NCBI GenBank assembly: GCA_002335865.1 | Contig: DDCY01000022.1 | Span: 90,384-154,383, forward strand | Length of the DNA stretch: 64,000 nt | From: Saprospiraceae bacterium UBA1994 | Lineage (GTDB): Bacteria > Bacteroidota > Bacteroidia > Chitinophagales > Saprospiraceae | Direction: 5' to 3' | In this document: positions 17,876 to 26,138 of the stretch, piece by piece | How the letters are laid out: every line of letters begins with the position of its first letter | How positions within the stretch are numbered: the stretch's first letter is position 1 | The notes under the pieces: model-generated | Databases searched by the model: none | What the model was told of the DNA's origin: nothing | What the model saw: only the letters and a program-made list of their open reading frames with translations | Program-made: the position numbers and the translations under genes

Positions 17876-19159
17876 TTGACATTGTTAGATAGATCGATAG
17901 CACCACAGATACATAATATTGCTTCTTTACAATTTCCCTCTGTAGAAAGGTATCTACTAGATAATGGTATAGAAGTTGTCGAAGTAAACCAAGGAACACA
18001 AGACATCGTACATATAGAAGTAATCTATGATGCAGGTCGACCTGTAGAAGACAAGCAATTAGCTTCTCGTATCACTGCTGCTATCCAAAAAGAAGGGACC
18101 AAAAGTTTCAGCTCTGAGGCGTTAGCTGAAAAAGTTGATTACTATGGATCTAGTATCAATAGTGGATCCAATCTAGATTATAGTTACTTCTCTGTTTTTG
18201 TTCTTAGTAAGTTTTTTAATGAGGTAATGCCTTTGTTCGCAGAAGTATTACAAGAGCCTACGTTTCCAGAAGGTGAATTAAAAACTCACAGAGAGATCAC
18301 TCTAGAAAAACTCAAGTCCAATATGGCAAAGAGTGATCTGGTCTCATACCGTAAGATTACCGAAGAAATGTATGGTTCAGAACATGCATATGGATATAAT
18401 AGTAGCGAAGAAAACATCTTAGCGATTCAAAGGTCTGACCTCATTCATCACTTCACTAATTATCAATCGAGTGATAGATGTACGATCATAGTGAGCGGAA
18501 AAATAAATGAAAACGTACGATCAATAATCAACGCGAACTTAGGCCAGATAAAAACTACATCAAGTAACAAACAATTCCAACCACCTACGATACCAGTACA
18601 CCAAGCACATCACAAAATTCATAGCTCACAACAGCATCAGACTGCGATAAAAATAGGTCGCAAAATGTTTAATAGAAGCAATAAAGATTTTGCTCCCATG
18701 TTTATGCTAAATACTGTATTAGGCGGATATTTTGGATCTAGACTAATGGAGAGTATTAGAGAAAATCTAGGTTATACTTACAATATTTATTCTTCGTTGG
18801 AACCTCTAGTGTATGATGGTTATTTTACCCTAAACACTGAAGTAAGTAACGAACTAGTCGATCCTACTGTCGCAGAAATTTATAATCAGATCTCTATCTT
18901 ACAAAACGAAAAAATATCAGCTCGAGAACTCGATATGGTACGCAACTATATCATGGGGAATTTTCTCAATATGATAGATGGACCATTTAGAGTAGCTAAT
19001 GTTATGAAGACTCTAAGCGTAAGTAAAATGGAAGTCGAAGAATACGAAGTTATTGTTGATCAAATATACAATTGCACCACAACACAAATACAAGACATGG
19101 CTCAGAAATATCTTCAAAGAAAAGATATGATAGAGGTAATGGTAGGAAGTAATTTTTAA
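17876..19159 (+). CDS. M16-family protein lacking the catalytic zinc motif
   Basis: A 427-residue member of the pitrilysin/M16 family with both beta-alpha domains: the N-terminal half to about residue 215, and a C-terminal half with LGGYFGSRLMESIRENLGYTY (about 281-301). At the place of the HxxEH zinc motif the sequence reads ITAAIQKEGTKSF, so it should not bind zinc or cleave. This is typical of the structural partner in two-subunit M16 proteases, but no catalytic partner is adjacent. There is no signal peptide, so it is probably cytoplasmic. An in-frame TAA at 17867 forces a TTG start (17876 or 17882). An out-of-frame seven-codon ATG reading frame at 17869-17892 overlaps the start. Confidence 0.88.
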   Translation: MTLLDRSIAPQIHNIASLQFPSVERYLLDNGIEVVEVNQGTQDIVHIEVIYDAGRPVEDKQLASRITAAIQKEGTKSFSSEALAEKVDYYGSSINSGSNLDYSYFSVFVLSKFFNEVMPLFAEVLQEPTFPEGELKTHREITLEKLKSNMAKSDLVSYRKITEEMYGSEHAYGYNSSEENILAIQRSDLIHHFTNYQSSDRCTIIVSGKINENVRSIINANLGQIKTTSSNKQFQPPTIPVHQAHHKIHSSQQHQTAIKIGRKMFNRSNKDFAPMFMLNTVLGGYFGSRLMESIRENLGYTYNIYSSLEPLVYDGYFTLNTEVSNELVDPTVAEIYNQISILQNEKISARELDMVRNYIMGNFLNMIDGPFRVANVMKTLSVSKMEVEEYEVIVDQIYNCTTTQIQDMAQKYLQRKDMIEVMVGSNF

Positions 19160-19238
19160 TGCCCTTGAATAATATAATTTTTTTAGAAAGGTCTATTTGG
19201 AAGATTAAAGAGACGATTTGTAATCAAAAAAAAGAATT

Positions 19239-20252
19239 TTACTCCGCTCTATCACTAATATACGCTCTGAGATCTGCCAACTGTTGATCGCTCATTTTTT
19301 CACTAGTATACTGCGGCATATAAGATCTTTTACCCGACTTAGAGGGTACTCCCCATCTAATTACTTGGTATATAGATTTTCTACTATAGCCATCAGCTTT
19401 TCGATTAAGATACCTATGTGTGATTGCATGATCATCCATCTGAAAAAAAGAGTACTTACCCTTTTCGTGACAATGAAGACAACTGTTTCTGTATACAAGC
19501 ATTCCCATTTTTGAATCCCCTTCGTGCATAGTTCCTGCTTTTCGATCAGCAGGCGGAGGTACAAATGTCGCCGGTGAACCTCGCAAATATTTTTGGTTAA
19601 TTATTAACTGTGCTACTTGCTTCTCTCCGTTTCCTGATAAAACGTCTTCGATTATAGCCTTCTCTGTTGCTGCCAAATCAAGGTCTTTCATCTGTAACTC
19701 TTTCGTCCACATATAAGCAAGTATAGATTCTAATTCCCAATCATCTAATGATCTTCCCTGTGCACATTCTACTGCACAGAGTTGTATGGCTCCACGCAAA
19801 TCATTGCGAGCGGCATCTACTAAATCACCATACTTTTTATAATAATCTCCGTTGTAATACGTGTCTCTATTTACTGCACCATACAAAGTAGTTGCTTGTA
19901 GAAATGGCATATCTCTATCGGAAACATAAGACAGTCTTGCTTCTGGATCACTTACGGTAAGATCTGGATCTTCGCGTTGCGTATTATGGCATGATGTGCA
20001 GACAAAGTGCTTACTCTGTTGACCTGTATTTCCTCCACCAGGCTTTGGTGCAAATCCATTTTCTACAATAGACCTACCTGCTTCTGCAGATACACCAGAA
20101 ATAGACATATTAGGACGCTTTGCACTATAGTCTACTCCAAGCTCCTCAAGAACTTCTATTACCGACTTGTCCGTGATCTTATCTACTGACTTATATGTCC
20201 ATGCCACTACTAAGATAGTCCCTATAAATGCTAAAGCTACTTTATATATCAT
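19239..20252 (-). CDS. Membrane-anchored di-heme cytochrome c
   Basis: A 337-residue protein with one N-terminal membrane helix (MIYKVALAFIGTILVVAW) and a periplasmic part with two standard heme c sites: CTSCH (about 85-89) and CLHCH (about 257-261). A Met in YMPQYTSEKMSD near the C-terminus may be the axial ligand of the second heme. Between them, CAVECAQGRSLDDWE lacks a heme motif. ATG 20252 is preferred; a TTG at 20282 would put ten hydrophilic residues before the signal anchor. Last gene of an operon with a DUF5777 barrel and a CX4CH lipoprotein, suggesting a periplasmic electron-transfer role. Confidence 0.88.
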   Translation of the reverse strand: MIYKVALAFIGTILVVAWTYKSVDKITDKSVIEVLEELGVDYSAKRPNMSISGVSAEAGRSIVENGFAPKPGGGNTGQQSKHFVCTSCHNTQREDPDLTVSDPEARLSYVSDRDMPFLQATTLYGAVNRDTYYNGDYYKKYGDLVDAARNDLRGAIQLCAVECAQGRSLDDWELESILAYMWTKELQMKDLDLAATEKAIIEDVLSGNGEKQVAQLIINQKYLRGSPATFVPPPADRKAGTMHEGDSKMGMLVYRNSCLHCHEKGKYSFFQMDDHAITHRYLNRKADGYSRKSIYQVIRWGVPSKSGKRSYMPQYTSEKMSDQQLADLRAYISDRAE

Positions 20253-20374
20253 GTTATTTTTTGACTTATTTCCAAAGGCCAAAAGCGTAAGTCAGCCTTT
20301 TTTAATTCTTACAAAATGATTTTTAAACCATTATTAATTATATAGTTTAATAGTAATTCTTAAATCACTTCACT

Positions 20375-21241
20375 CTACAATTTAAATAATCTAGCAATCG
20401 TAAAGCCGAATCGATATTCACCATCTAACCAATTGGTCCGAGTATATGGTAGGTAATCTGTCTCGTTGATACCTTCTGCATTTGTTAAGTTTATGAGAAA
20501 TACATGTCCTCCACCTGTCTCCCACTCTAGTCCAATTCCTACAATTGGATAATATCCATTTTCTATGGTGCGTAGTTCAGATATTGGATAATTAAAATCT
20601 AAAACAACTCCTAGTGCCTTAGTGAAATTAATTCTACTAGATAGAGATATACTTACCAGATCATTTACATCATTAAATGGGACAATATTTCTATATGTCC
20701 ATCCACCTCCACCTTGTATTGAAAAATATGGAGAAAATTTCTTGGCAAAAAGTACTTGAAGGTGATATGACAACCTATGTGCACCTTTGTCAAACGAACT
20801 TAAGGATCCTTGTGTAGGCGTCTTAGCTTGTGTGCTTACTGTACCCGCTGCCAATACCGTTATGCTAAATGGTTTATTCCCCCCCTCTTCTTGCTGCATA
20901 AGGCGAAATTTAGTGAACGTATTAACGTTCTGTCTTAGTGGCCCAGCACCCTTTGCACGATTAATCCCAACCATCCATTCATCTGTCAACCCATAGTCGA
21001 ATCCTATTGCTACATCAGCAGCATTCTCTAAACCGTAGAGAGTCTTCCATCCTCCGCTTTCACCGGCAATGTCTCCAAATCTATGTCCTACCCTGAAATC
21101 CATCATTCCAGCCTTGAGGGTCTCTATACTATGAGTATTGACTATACGTGTGTCCTTAAAGGTTTGATAGACAACTTCTTGAGCGAATAGACCTAATGTA
21201 AGACAAGTAAAGAAGAAGACAAGTATAAGTGATCGTTGCAT
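20375..21241 (-). CDS. DUF5777 family outer-membrane barrel protein
   Basis: A 288-residue protein with a clean signal peptide (MQRSLILVFFFTCLTLGLFAQ) and alternating beta-strand composition ending in an aromatic/hydrophobic C-terminus (RLFKL), as for outer-membrane barrels. DUF5777 landmarks are visible: RIVNTHSIETLKAGMMDFRVGHRFGD and the GLENAADVAIGFDYGLTDEWMVGI region. Its function is unknown; family members repeatedly sit with cytochromes and heme lipoproteins, as here (47 nt after the lipoprotein gene and 122 nt before the cytochrome gene). It may be a porin or an assembly partner for the redox proteins. Confidence 0.85.
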   Translation of the reverse strand: MQRSLILVFFFTCLTLGLFAQEVVYQTFKDTRIVNTHSIETLKAGMMDFRVGHRFGDIAGESGGWKTLYGLENAADVAIGFDYGLTDEWMVGINRAKGAGPLRQNVNTFTKFRLMQQEEGGNKPFSITVLAAGTVSTQAKTPTQGSLSSFDKGAHRLSYHLQVLFAKKFSPYFSIQGGGGWTYRNIVPFNDVNDLVSISLSSRINFTKALGVVLDFNYPISELRTIENGYYPIVGIGLEWETGGGHVFLINLTNAEGINETDYLPYTRTNWLDGEYRFGFTIARLFKL

Positions 21242-21288
21242 ATTAGTTTCTATTTTGGAAAGTGTTTTGTGGAAAACTAATTATTAAA

Positions 21289-21651
21289 CTAAAACTCACT
21301 GAAGCCGTTTTGCTCCCAGCATTTAAGTAAATTTATCTCTTCTTCCGACAGAGAAGTAGCCCCAGCTGCATATGATGGCGGCATATCCCTAGAAATAAAT
21401 ACTCTCGACGAAAATGCCCCACTAAAGAGATAGGTTTCAATACCAGCAAAATTATTGTAATTATCAAGACTACCTAAACCATTGTGGCATTCTGTATATC
21501 CACATGATACAGAAATAACACCTCTGACATCATCATACACTACAGGTTCTTCACATATTAGTGATTCTGTATCCAACTGATCTTTACTGCATGAAACGAT
21601 CAGAATAGTCGCCATGATGAGTAACAATATATATTTTATCTTTATAATCAT
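21289..21651 (-). CDS. Lipoprotein with a CX4CH heme-like motif
   Basis: A 120-residue lipoprotein: membrane signal followed by a lipobox with Cys21 (LIVSCSKD). The short mature part carries one CGYTECH motif, i.e. CX4CH rather than the common CX2CH, followed by GLGSLDNYNNFAG and a Met in DMPPSYA that could ligate heme iron. The end (SEEEINLLKCWEQNGF) resembles the C-terminal helix of c-type cytochromes. Heme attachment is inferred, not shown. ATG 21651 gives a proper signal peptide; a GTG at 21660 adds three residues. First gene of the operon. Confidence 0.8.
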   Translation of the reverse strand: MIIKIKYILLLIMATILIVSCSKDQLDTESLICEEPVVYDDVRGVISVSCGYTECHNGLGSLDNYNNFAGIETYLFSGAFSSRVFISRDMPPSYAAGATSLSEEEINLLKCWEQNGFSEF

Positions 21652-21813
21652 AAATGCCACTTTTTAATAAGTTATCGATTTAGTATTAAACGATTTTGAT
21701 CAATACTTTGTTAAACTTAATGAATAGTTAAGAACCTATTAAAACTTTTTAAGAGTCATAATAGCCAATAGTACTTGTTAAAGACAAAGTTAAACATTAC
21801 AAAATACAATTAT

Positions 21814-22230
21814 ATGTATCCTGCAGAATTAGTTAAACCAATGTCCCAAGATCTAACAGAATTTGGATTTACAGGCCTAGAAACATCGGAGGCAGTAGTA
21901 ACTGCTTTAGACCAACCAGAAGGGACTACACTTTTAGTAGTAAACTCCGTCTGTGGTTGCGCTGCTGCCAATGCAAGGCCAGCAGCAAAGATGTCTATCC
22001 AAGGAGAAAATAAACCAACAAACTGCTACACAGTATTTGCTGGCGTAAACAAAGAGGCTACGGAGAAAGCTAGAGAATTTTTGCTTCCTTACCCTCCCTC
22101 ATCCCCTGCGATTGCTTTATTTAAAAATGGTAAACTTGTGCATATGATCGAGCGTCACCATATAGAGGGAAGGTCGGCACAAGCTATCGCTGAAAACCTT
22201 ACAAAGGCATATGATGCTTATTGTAAATAA
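21814..22230 (+). CDS. Bacilliredoxin, BrxA/BrxB (YphP/YqiW) family
   Basis: Thiol-disulfide protein that removes bacillithiol from S-bacillithiolated proteins. The 138 residues start with the family signature MYPAELVKPM and carry the active-site CGC at Cys47-Cys49 in VVNSVCGCAAANARP. The thioredoxin-like C-terminal half includes the LPYPPSSPAIALFKNG segment. ATG 21814 is chosen over an upstream start at 21775, which lacks family residues. It fits with bshA at 56129-57277, which supplies the first step of bacillithiol synthesis. A strong terminator follows. Confidence 0.94.
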   Translation: MYPAELVKPMSQDLTEFGFTGLETSEAVVTALDQPEGTTLLVVNSVCGCAAANARPAAKMSIQGENKPTNCYTVFAGVNKEATEKAREFLLPYPPSSPAIALFKNGKLVHMIERHHIEGRSAQAIAENLTKAYDAYCK

Positions 22231-22272
22231 GGTTGGTATTTTACAATTTGGTTTTAAAAACAAACTAAACCC

Positions 22273-22312
22273 AAAAGACTGATCGTTGCTTCATGTAGTG
22301 ATCAGTCTTTTT
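22273..22312 (+). terminator. Terminator after the bacilliredoxin gene
   Basis: AAAAGACTGATC (22273-22284) pairs perfectly over 12 bases with GATCAGTCTTTT (22300-22311) around a 15-base loop and ends in a T-run. Confidence 0.85.
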
Positions 22313-22379
22313 ATTTCTTGTATAGGTTCGACGTATGTAAAACTTATAACATTTACACTTCAGAATAGACATAAAGAAT

Positions 22380-22958
22380 ATGCTGAAAACTAAAATTATA
22401 GCTGCGGATCTGCGAAACCTTACGGATGCAAGATATTTTGCAGCATGGCTTGTGGATTATATGTCCTTCAACTTATCTGAAGAATCTGCCAATCTATCCA
22501 AAATTAAAGAAATTATGGATTGGGTAGAAGGTCCAATATTCTCAGCGCAATACACAGGTTTAGAAGATCTTCAAAGTATAGAAGCACAGCTTGAAGCCCT
22601 CTCGATAAATCATCTCATATTAGGACCATTTGCCAATGAAAATATCATCAACAGTGAATGGCAAGTAACCAAAACCATCTTATTAGACGATGACATTGTA
22701 GAACTTGCCTCCGATCGTACTTACATTGCTCAATCTACTGTGACTTTTAGTGAGTTTTCCCAAGATAAGTTGAATACACTTAAAAAACTATGCAACTCTC
22801 ATAGCATCTATCTTGACTGTGGCTTCTCGTCAGCCGACATACACAGTATTCTCGATATAGGCATAACGGGTCTTGTACTCAGAGGAAGTGAAGAGGAAAA
22901 AGTGGGTGTAAAAAGCTACGAGGATCTAGATGAAATACTAGAAGCTTTAGAAGATTAG
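22380..22958 (+). CDS. TrpF-like TIM-barrel protein, probably not the Trp enzyme
   Basis: A 192-residue soluble protein. The N-terminus KIIAADLRNLTDARYFAAWLVDYMSFNL lines up with the first strand and helix of phosphoribosylanthranilate isomerase (TrpF, normally KICGxT...), and LILGPF, YLDCGF and GITGLVLRGSEE follow the barrel pattern. The catalytic Cys of TrpF is replaced (Ala-Ala in KIIAADL) and no obvious catalytic Asp context is seen, so isomerase activity is unlikely. No other trp genes are nearby. It lies alone between a terminator and the tRNA-Val promoter. Function unknown; I am fairly sure it is a real gene and less sure of its fold. Confidence 0.7.
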   Translation: MLKTKIIAADLRNLTDARYFAAWLVDYMSFNLSEESANLSKIKEIMDWVEGPIFSAQYTGLEDLQSIEAQLEALSINHLILGPFANENIINSEWQVTKTILLDDDIVELASDRTYIAQSTVTFSEFSQDKLNTLKKLCNSHSIYLDCGFSSADIHSILDIGITGLVLRGSEEEKVGVKSYEDLDEILEALED

Positions 22959-23075
22959 CAATTCTACTATTTATGCATAAAGCATTGAATATCAATTATC
23001 TTTCAAGGCACATATAATGTAAAATCATGTAACCCTTTCTAATGTTCGTCCTTGAACACAAAAAAATCACTATTA

Positions 23076-23106
23076 TTTGTATTCAGATGAAACATTTATA
23101 TATTTG
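23076..23106 (+). promoter_or_regulatory. Consensus promoter for tRNA-Val
   Basis: TTTG (23076-23079), a 19-nt spacer and TATATTTG (23099-23106) match both Bacteroidota promoter elements exactly. Transcription would begin near 23110, about 38 nt before the mature tRNA. Confidence 0.85.
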
Positions 23107-23147
23107 CACACGCTAAATAAGAATGGCCGCATTCTTTAGTAAAAGTA

Positions 23148-23222
23148 GGGCGATTAGCTCAGTTGGTTCAGAGCACCTGGTTTACACCCAGGGGGTCAGG
23201 GGTTCGAATCCCTTATCGCCCA
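23148..23222 (+). tRNA. tRNA-Val (anticodon TAC)
   Basis: Complete cloverleaf of 75 nt. The acceptor stem GGGCGAT pairs with ATCGCCC. The anticodon stem CCTGG/CCAGG holds the loop TTTACAC with anticodon TAC at 23183-23185, reading GUA and probably other GUN valine codons. The T arm is AGGGG-TTCGAAT-CCCTT, with the family GTTCGAAT motif. The discriminator base is A, and CCA is not encoded. It is a single-gene transcript with its own promoter and terminator. Confidence 0.97.
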
Positions 23223-23224
23223 CT

Positions 23225-23258
23225 AAAGGTTTTCAATGTATTGTTGAAGACCTTTTTT
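23225..23258 (+). terminator. Terminator after tRNA-Val
   Basis: AAAGGTTTTCAA (23225-23236) pairs with TTGAAGACCTTT (23244-23255), 12 base pairs including one G-U, with a seven-base loop and six T residues. Confidence 0.85.
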
Positions 23259-23306
23259 ATGTCACTTATTTAGGAATAAACATAGATAATATCTGTTAAT
23301 TTTGGA

Positions 23307-23936
23307 CTAGACGTTTACTTCCCTTCTGATAGACCATATCATGACCAACTCTCTACAGATAAGTAGCCCTGACGCAATAAGTATCAGCGTATTCCTAATC
23401 AACATCACTTGCTTTAGATATTCAAGATAAAACGAGCTGACTATCACAAACTCTGCAAATAAAATTGATGCCGCCGAAAACATAAGTACAATAGCGATCG
23501 CCTTACTTAAATCATACCAGGTCTTTCCAAGCTTTCGGATACATAGTGATAGTAAATTTTTGGCTAATCGGTGATCTTTGTCCATCTTAATTAACGACTT
23601 GAGTACCTTGATAGCTCCGTTGTACTGTCTGAGATTATACAGCGCCGCAGCTTTTTTAAATAGTAACCCTTCGAATATTTTCTCGCCTCTATGTTCGTAT
23701 ATATTATCGATGATCACCTGTTCGATAAGTGGATCTACAGACTGTACAAATCTATGATAGTTGCCCACCTCGAATAGAGCTTTATTAAAATCTAAATGCA
23801 AAGCCAACCTATCTTTCTCATCTAATGATTCAAGTGAGGAATAAAATCTGTCAAAGTATCTAATCTTTCCTCTATAATCCGTAGAGGGTATTAGTTGATA
23901 GTCTAGGTAGTAATTATATGAAGATTTTCTTTCCAC
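23307..23936 (-). CDS. TPR-like protein with two C-terminal membrane helices
   Basis: A 209-residue protein I cannot assign to a named family. Residues about 35-130 are helical and resemble tetratricopeptide repeats (NKALFEVGNYHRFV, KKAAALYNLRQYNGAIKVLKSL). Two hydrophobic helices follow (about 143-167 and 178-197), so the TPR part should face the cytoplasm, anchored at the inner membrane. GTG start, 9 nt after the cyclase gene stop, so it is the last gene of the rsmA operon. The TPR scaffold suggests protein-protein contacts; the role is unknown. Confidence 0.7.
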   Translation of the reverse strand: MERKSSYNYYLDYQLIPSTDYRGKIRYFDRFYSSLESLDEKDRLALHLDFNKALFEVGNYHRFVQSVDPLIEQVIIDNIYEHRGEKIFEGLLFKKAAALYNLRQYNGAIKVLKSLIKMDKDHRLAKNLLSLCIRKLGKTWYDLSKAIAIVLMFSAASILFAEFVIVSSFYLEYLKQVMLIRNTLILIASGLLICRELVMIWSIRREVNV

Positions 23937-23945
23937 TTTTCTATG

Positions 23946-24701
23946 TTACATGATATGTAATGGATATAGAACTGGCCGACTAGGACTAGCATCTAAAACC
24001 AAAGGAGTCACCTGCATCTCTAACAAATATAATCCATCTTGATGTACATTGTCAATATAGACTAGCTCGGTTATCGTCTTTTTGTCATGAGAAAATGCTG
24101 GGTACTGCCAATACGCATGATGTGAAGCCAATGCTCCTTCGTCAGATTCTCTATCTACAGACGGTAGATCAATCAATAGGTGCTTAATTCCTTTATTAAG
24201 GATGTGGGGCATACAAGCTACTTCTATATAAGGTGGATTACTTTCGCTATAGTCGATTTTCTTAAGCTTAATACTGTTAGGTAAAGTACGTATAATGATA
24301 GCGTCATAGAGCTCCTCGCCGAGAGCGGCAGTGATCTGGTCTTCTTGTATAACAAGATCACCATTATCTATAATGCGAGGAGATATCGTGATCAGCTTAG
24401 CTATAAAGTGAAATTGATCAAAACTCTCCTGCACAGAATGCTGAACCTTGGCGATATGACCAACACATTCTGTATGTGTACCATTGCCATGTGGGTTAAA
24501 TTTTACATCATAGAAATTAACATCTCCACCTTCCACTGTAGATCCCACAAATCCGTGAGCTCGTACTGGCTCAGCTTCGACATTGGGTGCCCAAAAGCAC
24601 TTTGGTGTTATAGCACCAGGAACAAGAGGATAAGATATATCTATAGGCTTAGCTAAGTCTACACTATACTTCTTATCCTCATGTTCAATGATCGCCTTCA
24701 T
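23946..24701 (-). CDS. Cyclase family protein (kynurenine formamidase-like)
   Basis: A 251-residue metal-dependent hydrolase of the cyclase family. The signature HGNGTHTECVGH at residues 71-82 supplies the metal-binding His/Glu residues (H71, H76, H82). LLIDLPSVDRESDEGALASHHAYW near 178-200 is the second conserved region. Family members open aryl-formyl or lactam bonds; the substrate here is not evident and no kynurenine genes are adjacent. The ATG lies one base after the yqeY stop region, indicating coupled translation within the operon. Confidence 0.88.
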   Translation of the reverse strand: MKAIIEHEDKKYSVDLAKPIDISYPLVPGAITPKCFWAPNVEAEPVRAHGFVGSTVEGGDVNFYDVKFNPHGNGTHTECVGHIAKVQHSVQESFDQFHFIAKLITISPRIIDNGDLVIQEDQITAALGEELYDAIIIRTLPNSIKLKKIDYSESNPPYIEVACMPHILNKGIKHLLIDLPSVDRESDEGALASHHAYWQYPAFSHDKKTITELVYIDNVHQDGLYLLEMQVTPLVLDASPSRPVLYPLHIM

Positions 24702-24702
24702 A

Positions 24703-25149
24703 TTATGAAAGTAGTGCTTTTACTTTAGCAGAAATAGACTTGCCGTCTGCCTTCCCTGCTAGTTGGCCAGAGGCCATACCCATAATCCTACCCATATCTT
24801 TCATAGAAGTCGCACCCGCCTTTTGAATTAAATCTCCAATAAAAGCAGAAAGGTCCGCATCAGACATCTGCTCAGGTAAGTAGCGCGATAGCACTTCGAT
24901 CTCTTCTCTCTCTTTCACTGCCAAATCTTCACGACCTTGCTCCTCATATATACCTAATGACTCCTGCCTTTGCTTTACTTGCTTTTGCACCAGCTTGATC
25001 TCAGCGGCTTCATCCATCACTGTACCCGACCCATCAGTCTTAATAAATGTAATGGCTGCTTTGAGCGCCCTGATACTTCTGAGTGCAGCTTGATCTTTCG
25101 CTTTCATTGCCTCCTTGAGGTCTCCCATAATTCTAGTCTCTAGCCTCAT
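24703..25149 (-). CDS. GatB/YqeY domain protein
   Basis: A 148-residue free-standing YqeY protein related to the tRNA-binding tail domain of the GatB amidotransferase subunit. Family features: MRLETRIMGDLKEAMKAKD at the N-terminus, RSIRALKAAI, and GRIMGMASGQLAGKADGKSISAKVKALL at the C-terminus. It overlaps the end of rsmA by 17 nt and is followed directly by the cyclase gene. The molecular role of YqeY is not settled; a link to tRNA or translation is assumed from the domain. Confidence 0.93.
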   Translation of the reverse strand: MRLETRIMGDLKEAMKAKDQAALRSIRALKAAITFIKTDGSGTVMDEAAEIKLVQKQVKQRQESLGIYEEQGREDLAVKEREEIEVLSRYLPEQMSDADLSAFIGDLIQKAGATSMKDMGRIMGMASGQLAGKADGKSISAKVKALLS

Positions 25150-25933
25150 CTAACTCGTTTTTTGCCTTTTTCTTTTCAATCAGACATGTTAATTCAATAA
25201 AATCGTCAACTGACAGATGTTCTGGTCTCTTGGTGAAAAGTTCGGAATCCAAAAGATCTCTATCTTCGATAAGCACCTTTAGCGTATTTCTAATCATCTT
25301 TCTACGTTGTCCAAAACTTGTCTTAACTACTGCTCTTAACATCTTTTCACTACATGGAAGTTCATAATTTTCCTTTCTAGTCAATCTTATCACCGCAGAA
25401 TTAACCTTCGGTGGTGGTGAGAACGACCCAGGACTGACCTTCATAAACATCTCTCCTTTGTAAAATGCTTGTATCAACACACTCAAAACACCATATGTCT
25501 TGCTTCCATGTGGAGCTATAACTCTATCGGCTACTTCTTTTTGAAACATCCCAATCATCTCCGGAATCAACTCTTTATGTTGAAGCATCTTGAAAAGTAT
25601 CTGAGATGAGATATTATATGGATAGTTACCCGTCAGATAAAATGGCTCTCCATCAAATACTTTAGATAAATTCAATTTCATGAAATCAAGAAATATAATC
25701 TTATCCACCAATACTGGGTAATGCTCTTTGAGGTACGCTACCATATCTCTATCAGCCTCTACCGCCCTAAAATTAATGTCTTGCTTTAGAAAGTACTTGG
25801 TCAGTACTCCTTTACCAGGACCAATCTCAAGTACGTTTTTTATCCCTTCTTTTCGATGAAGTGCATTAGCTATCTTTTCTGAGGCATTTTCGTTGATAAG
25901 AAAATGTTGGCCGTATGATTTTTTAGCTTTCAA
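25133..25933 (-). CDS. rsmA: 16S rRNA dimethyladenosine transferase
   Basis: KsgA/RsmA dimethylates two adjacent adenines near the 3' end of 16S rRNA using S-adenosylmethionine, a late step in small-subunit assembly. The 266 residues start with the typical KAKKSYGQHFL; the SAM site VLEIGPGKGVLT is near 34-45, the catalytic motif NYPYN near 103, and SPPPKVNSAV plus the C-terminal helical domain (FGQRRKMIRN) follow. First gene of the rsmA-yqeY-cyclase-TPR operon, with a divergent gap of about 200 nt to aroA. Confidence 0.97.
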   Translation of the reverse strand: MKAKKSYGQHFLINENASEKIANALHRKEGIKNVLEIGPGKGVLTKYFLKQDINFRAVEADRDMVAYLKEHYPVLVDKIIFLDFMKLNLSKVFDGEPFYLTGNYPYNISSQILFKMLQHKELIPEMIGMFQKEVADRVIAPHGSKTYGVLSVLIQAFYKGEMFMKVSPGSFSPPPKVNSAVIRLTRKENYELPCSEKMLRAVVKTSFGQRRKMIRNTLKVLIEDRDLLDSELFTKRPEHLSVDDFIELTCLIEKKKAKNELDEARD

Positions 25934-26138
25934 TAGAAAAAATATTTATAATGGGTATGAATACCAATACTGTAAAGGTAATATGGTTTTCGCAATTTGA
26001 TAGTAATTTTACTAGTTGTCTGATAGCTGATAGATATAATCCTCACAATAGGATCTGAAATTCAATTACATTTATAAACGAATTGATCAACTATTTTCTG
26101 TCTAACAGACTTATACCTTACTGAATAAATAAAGATTT

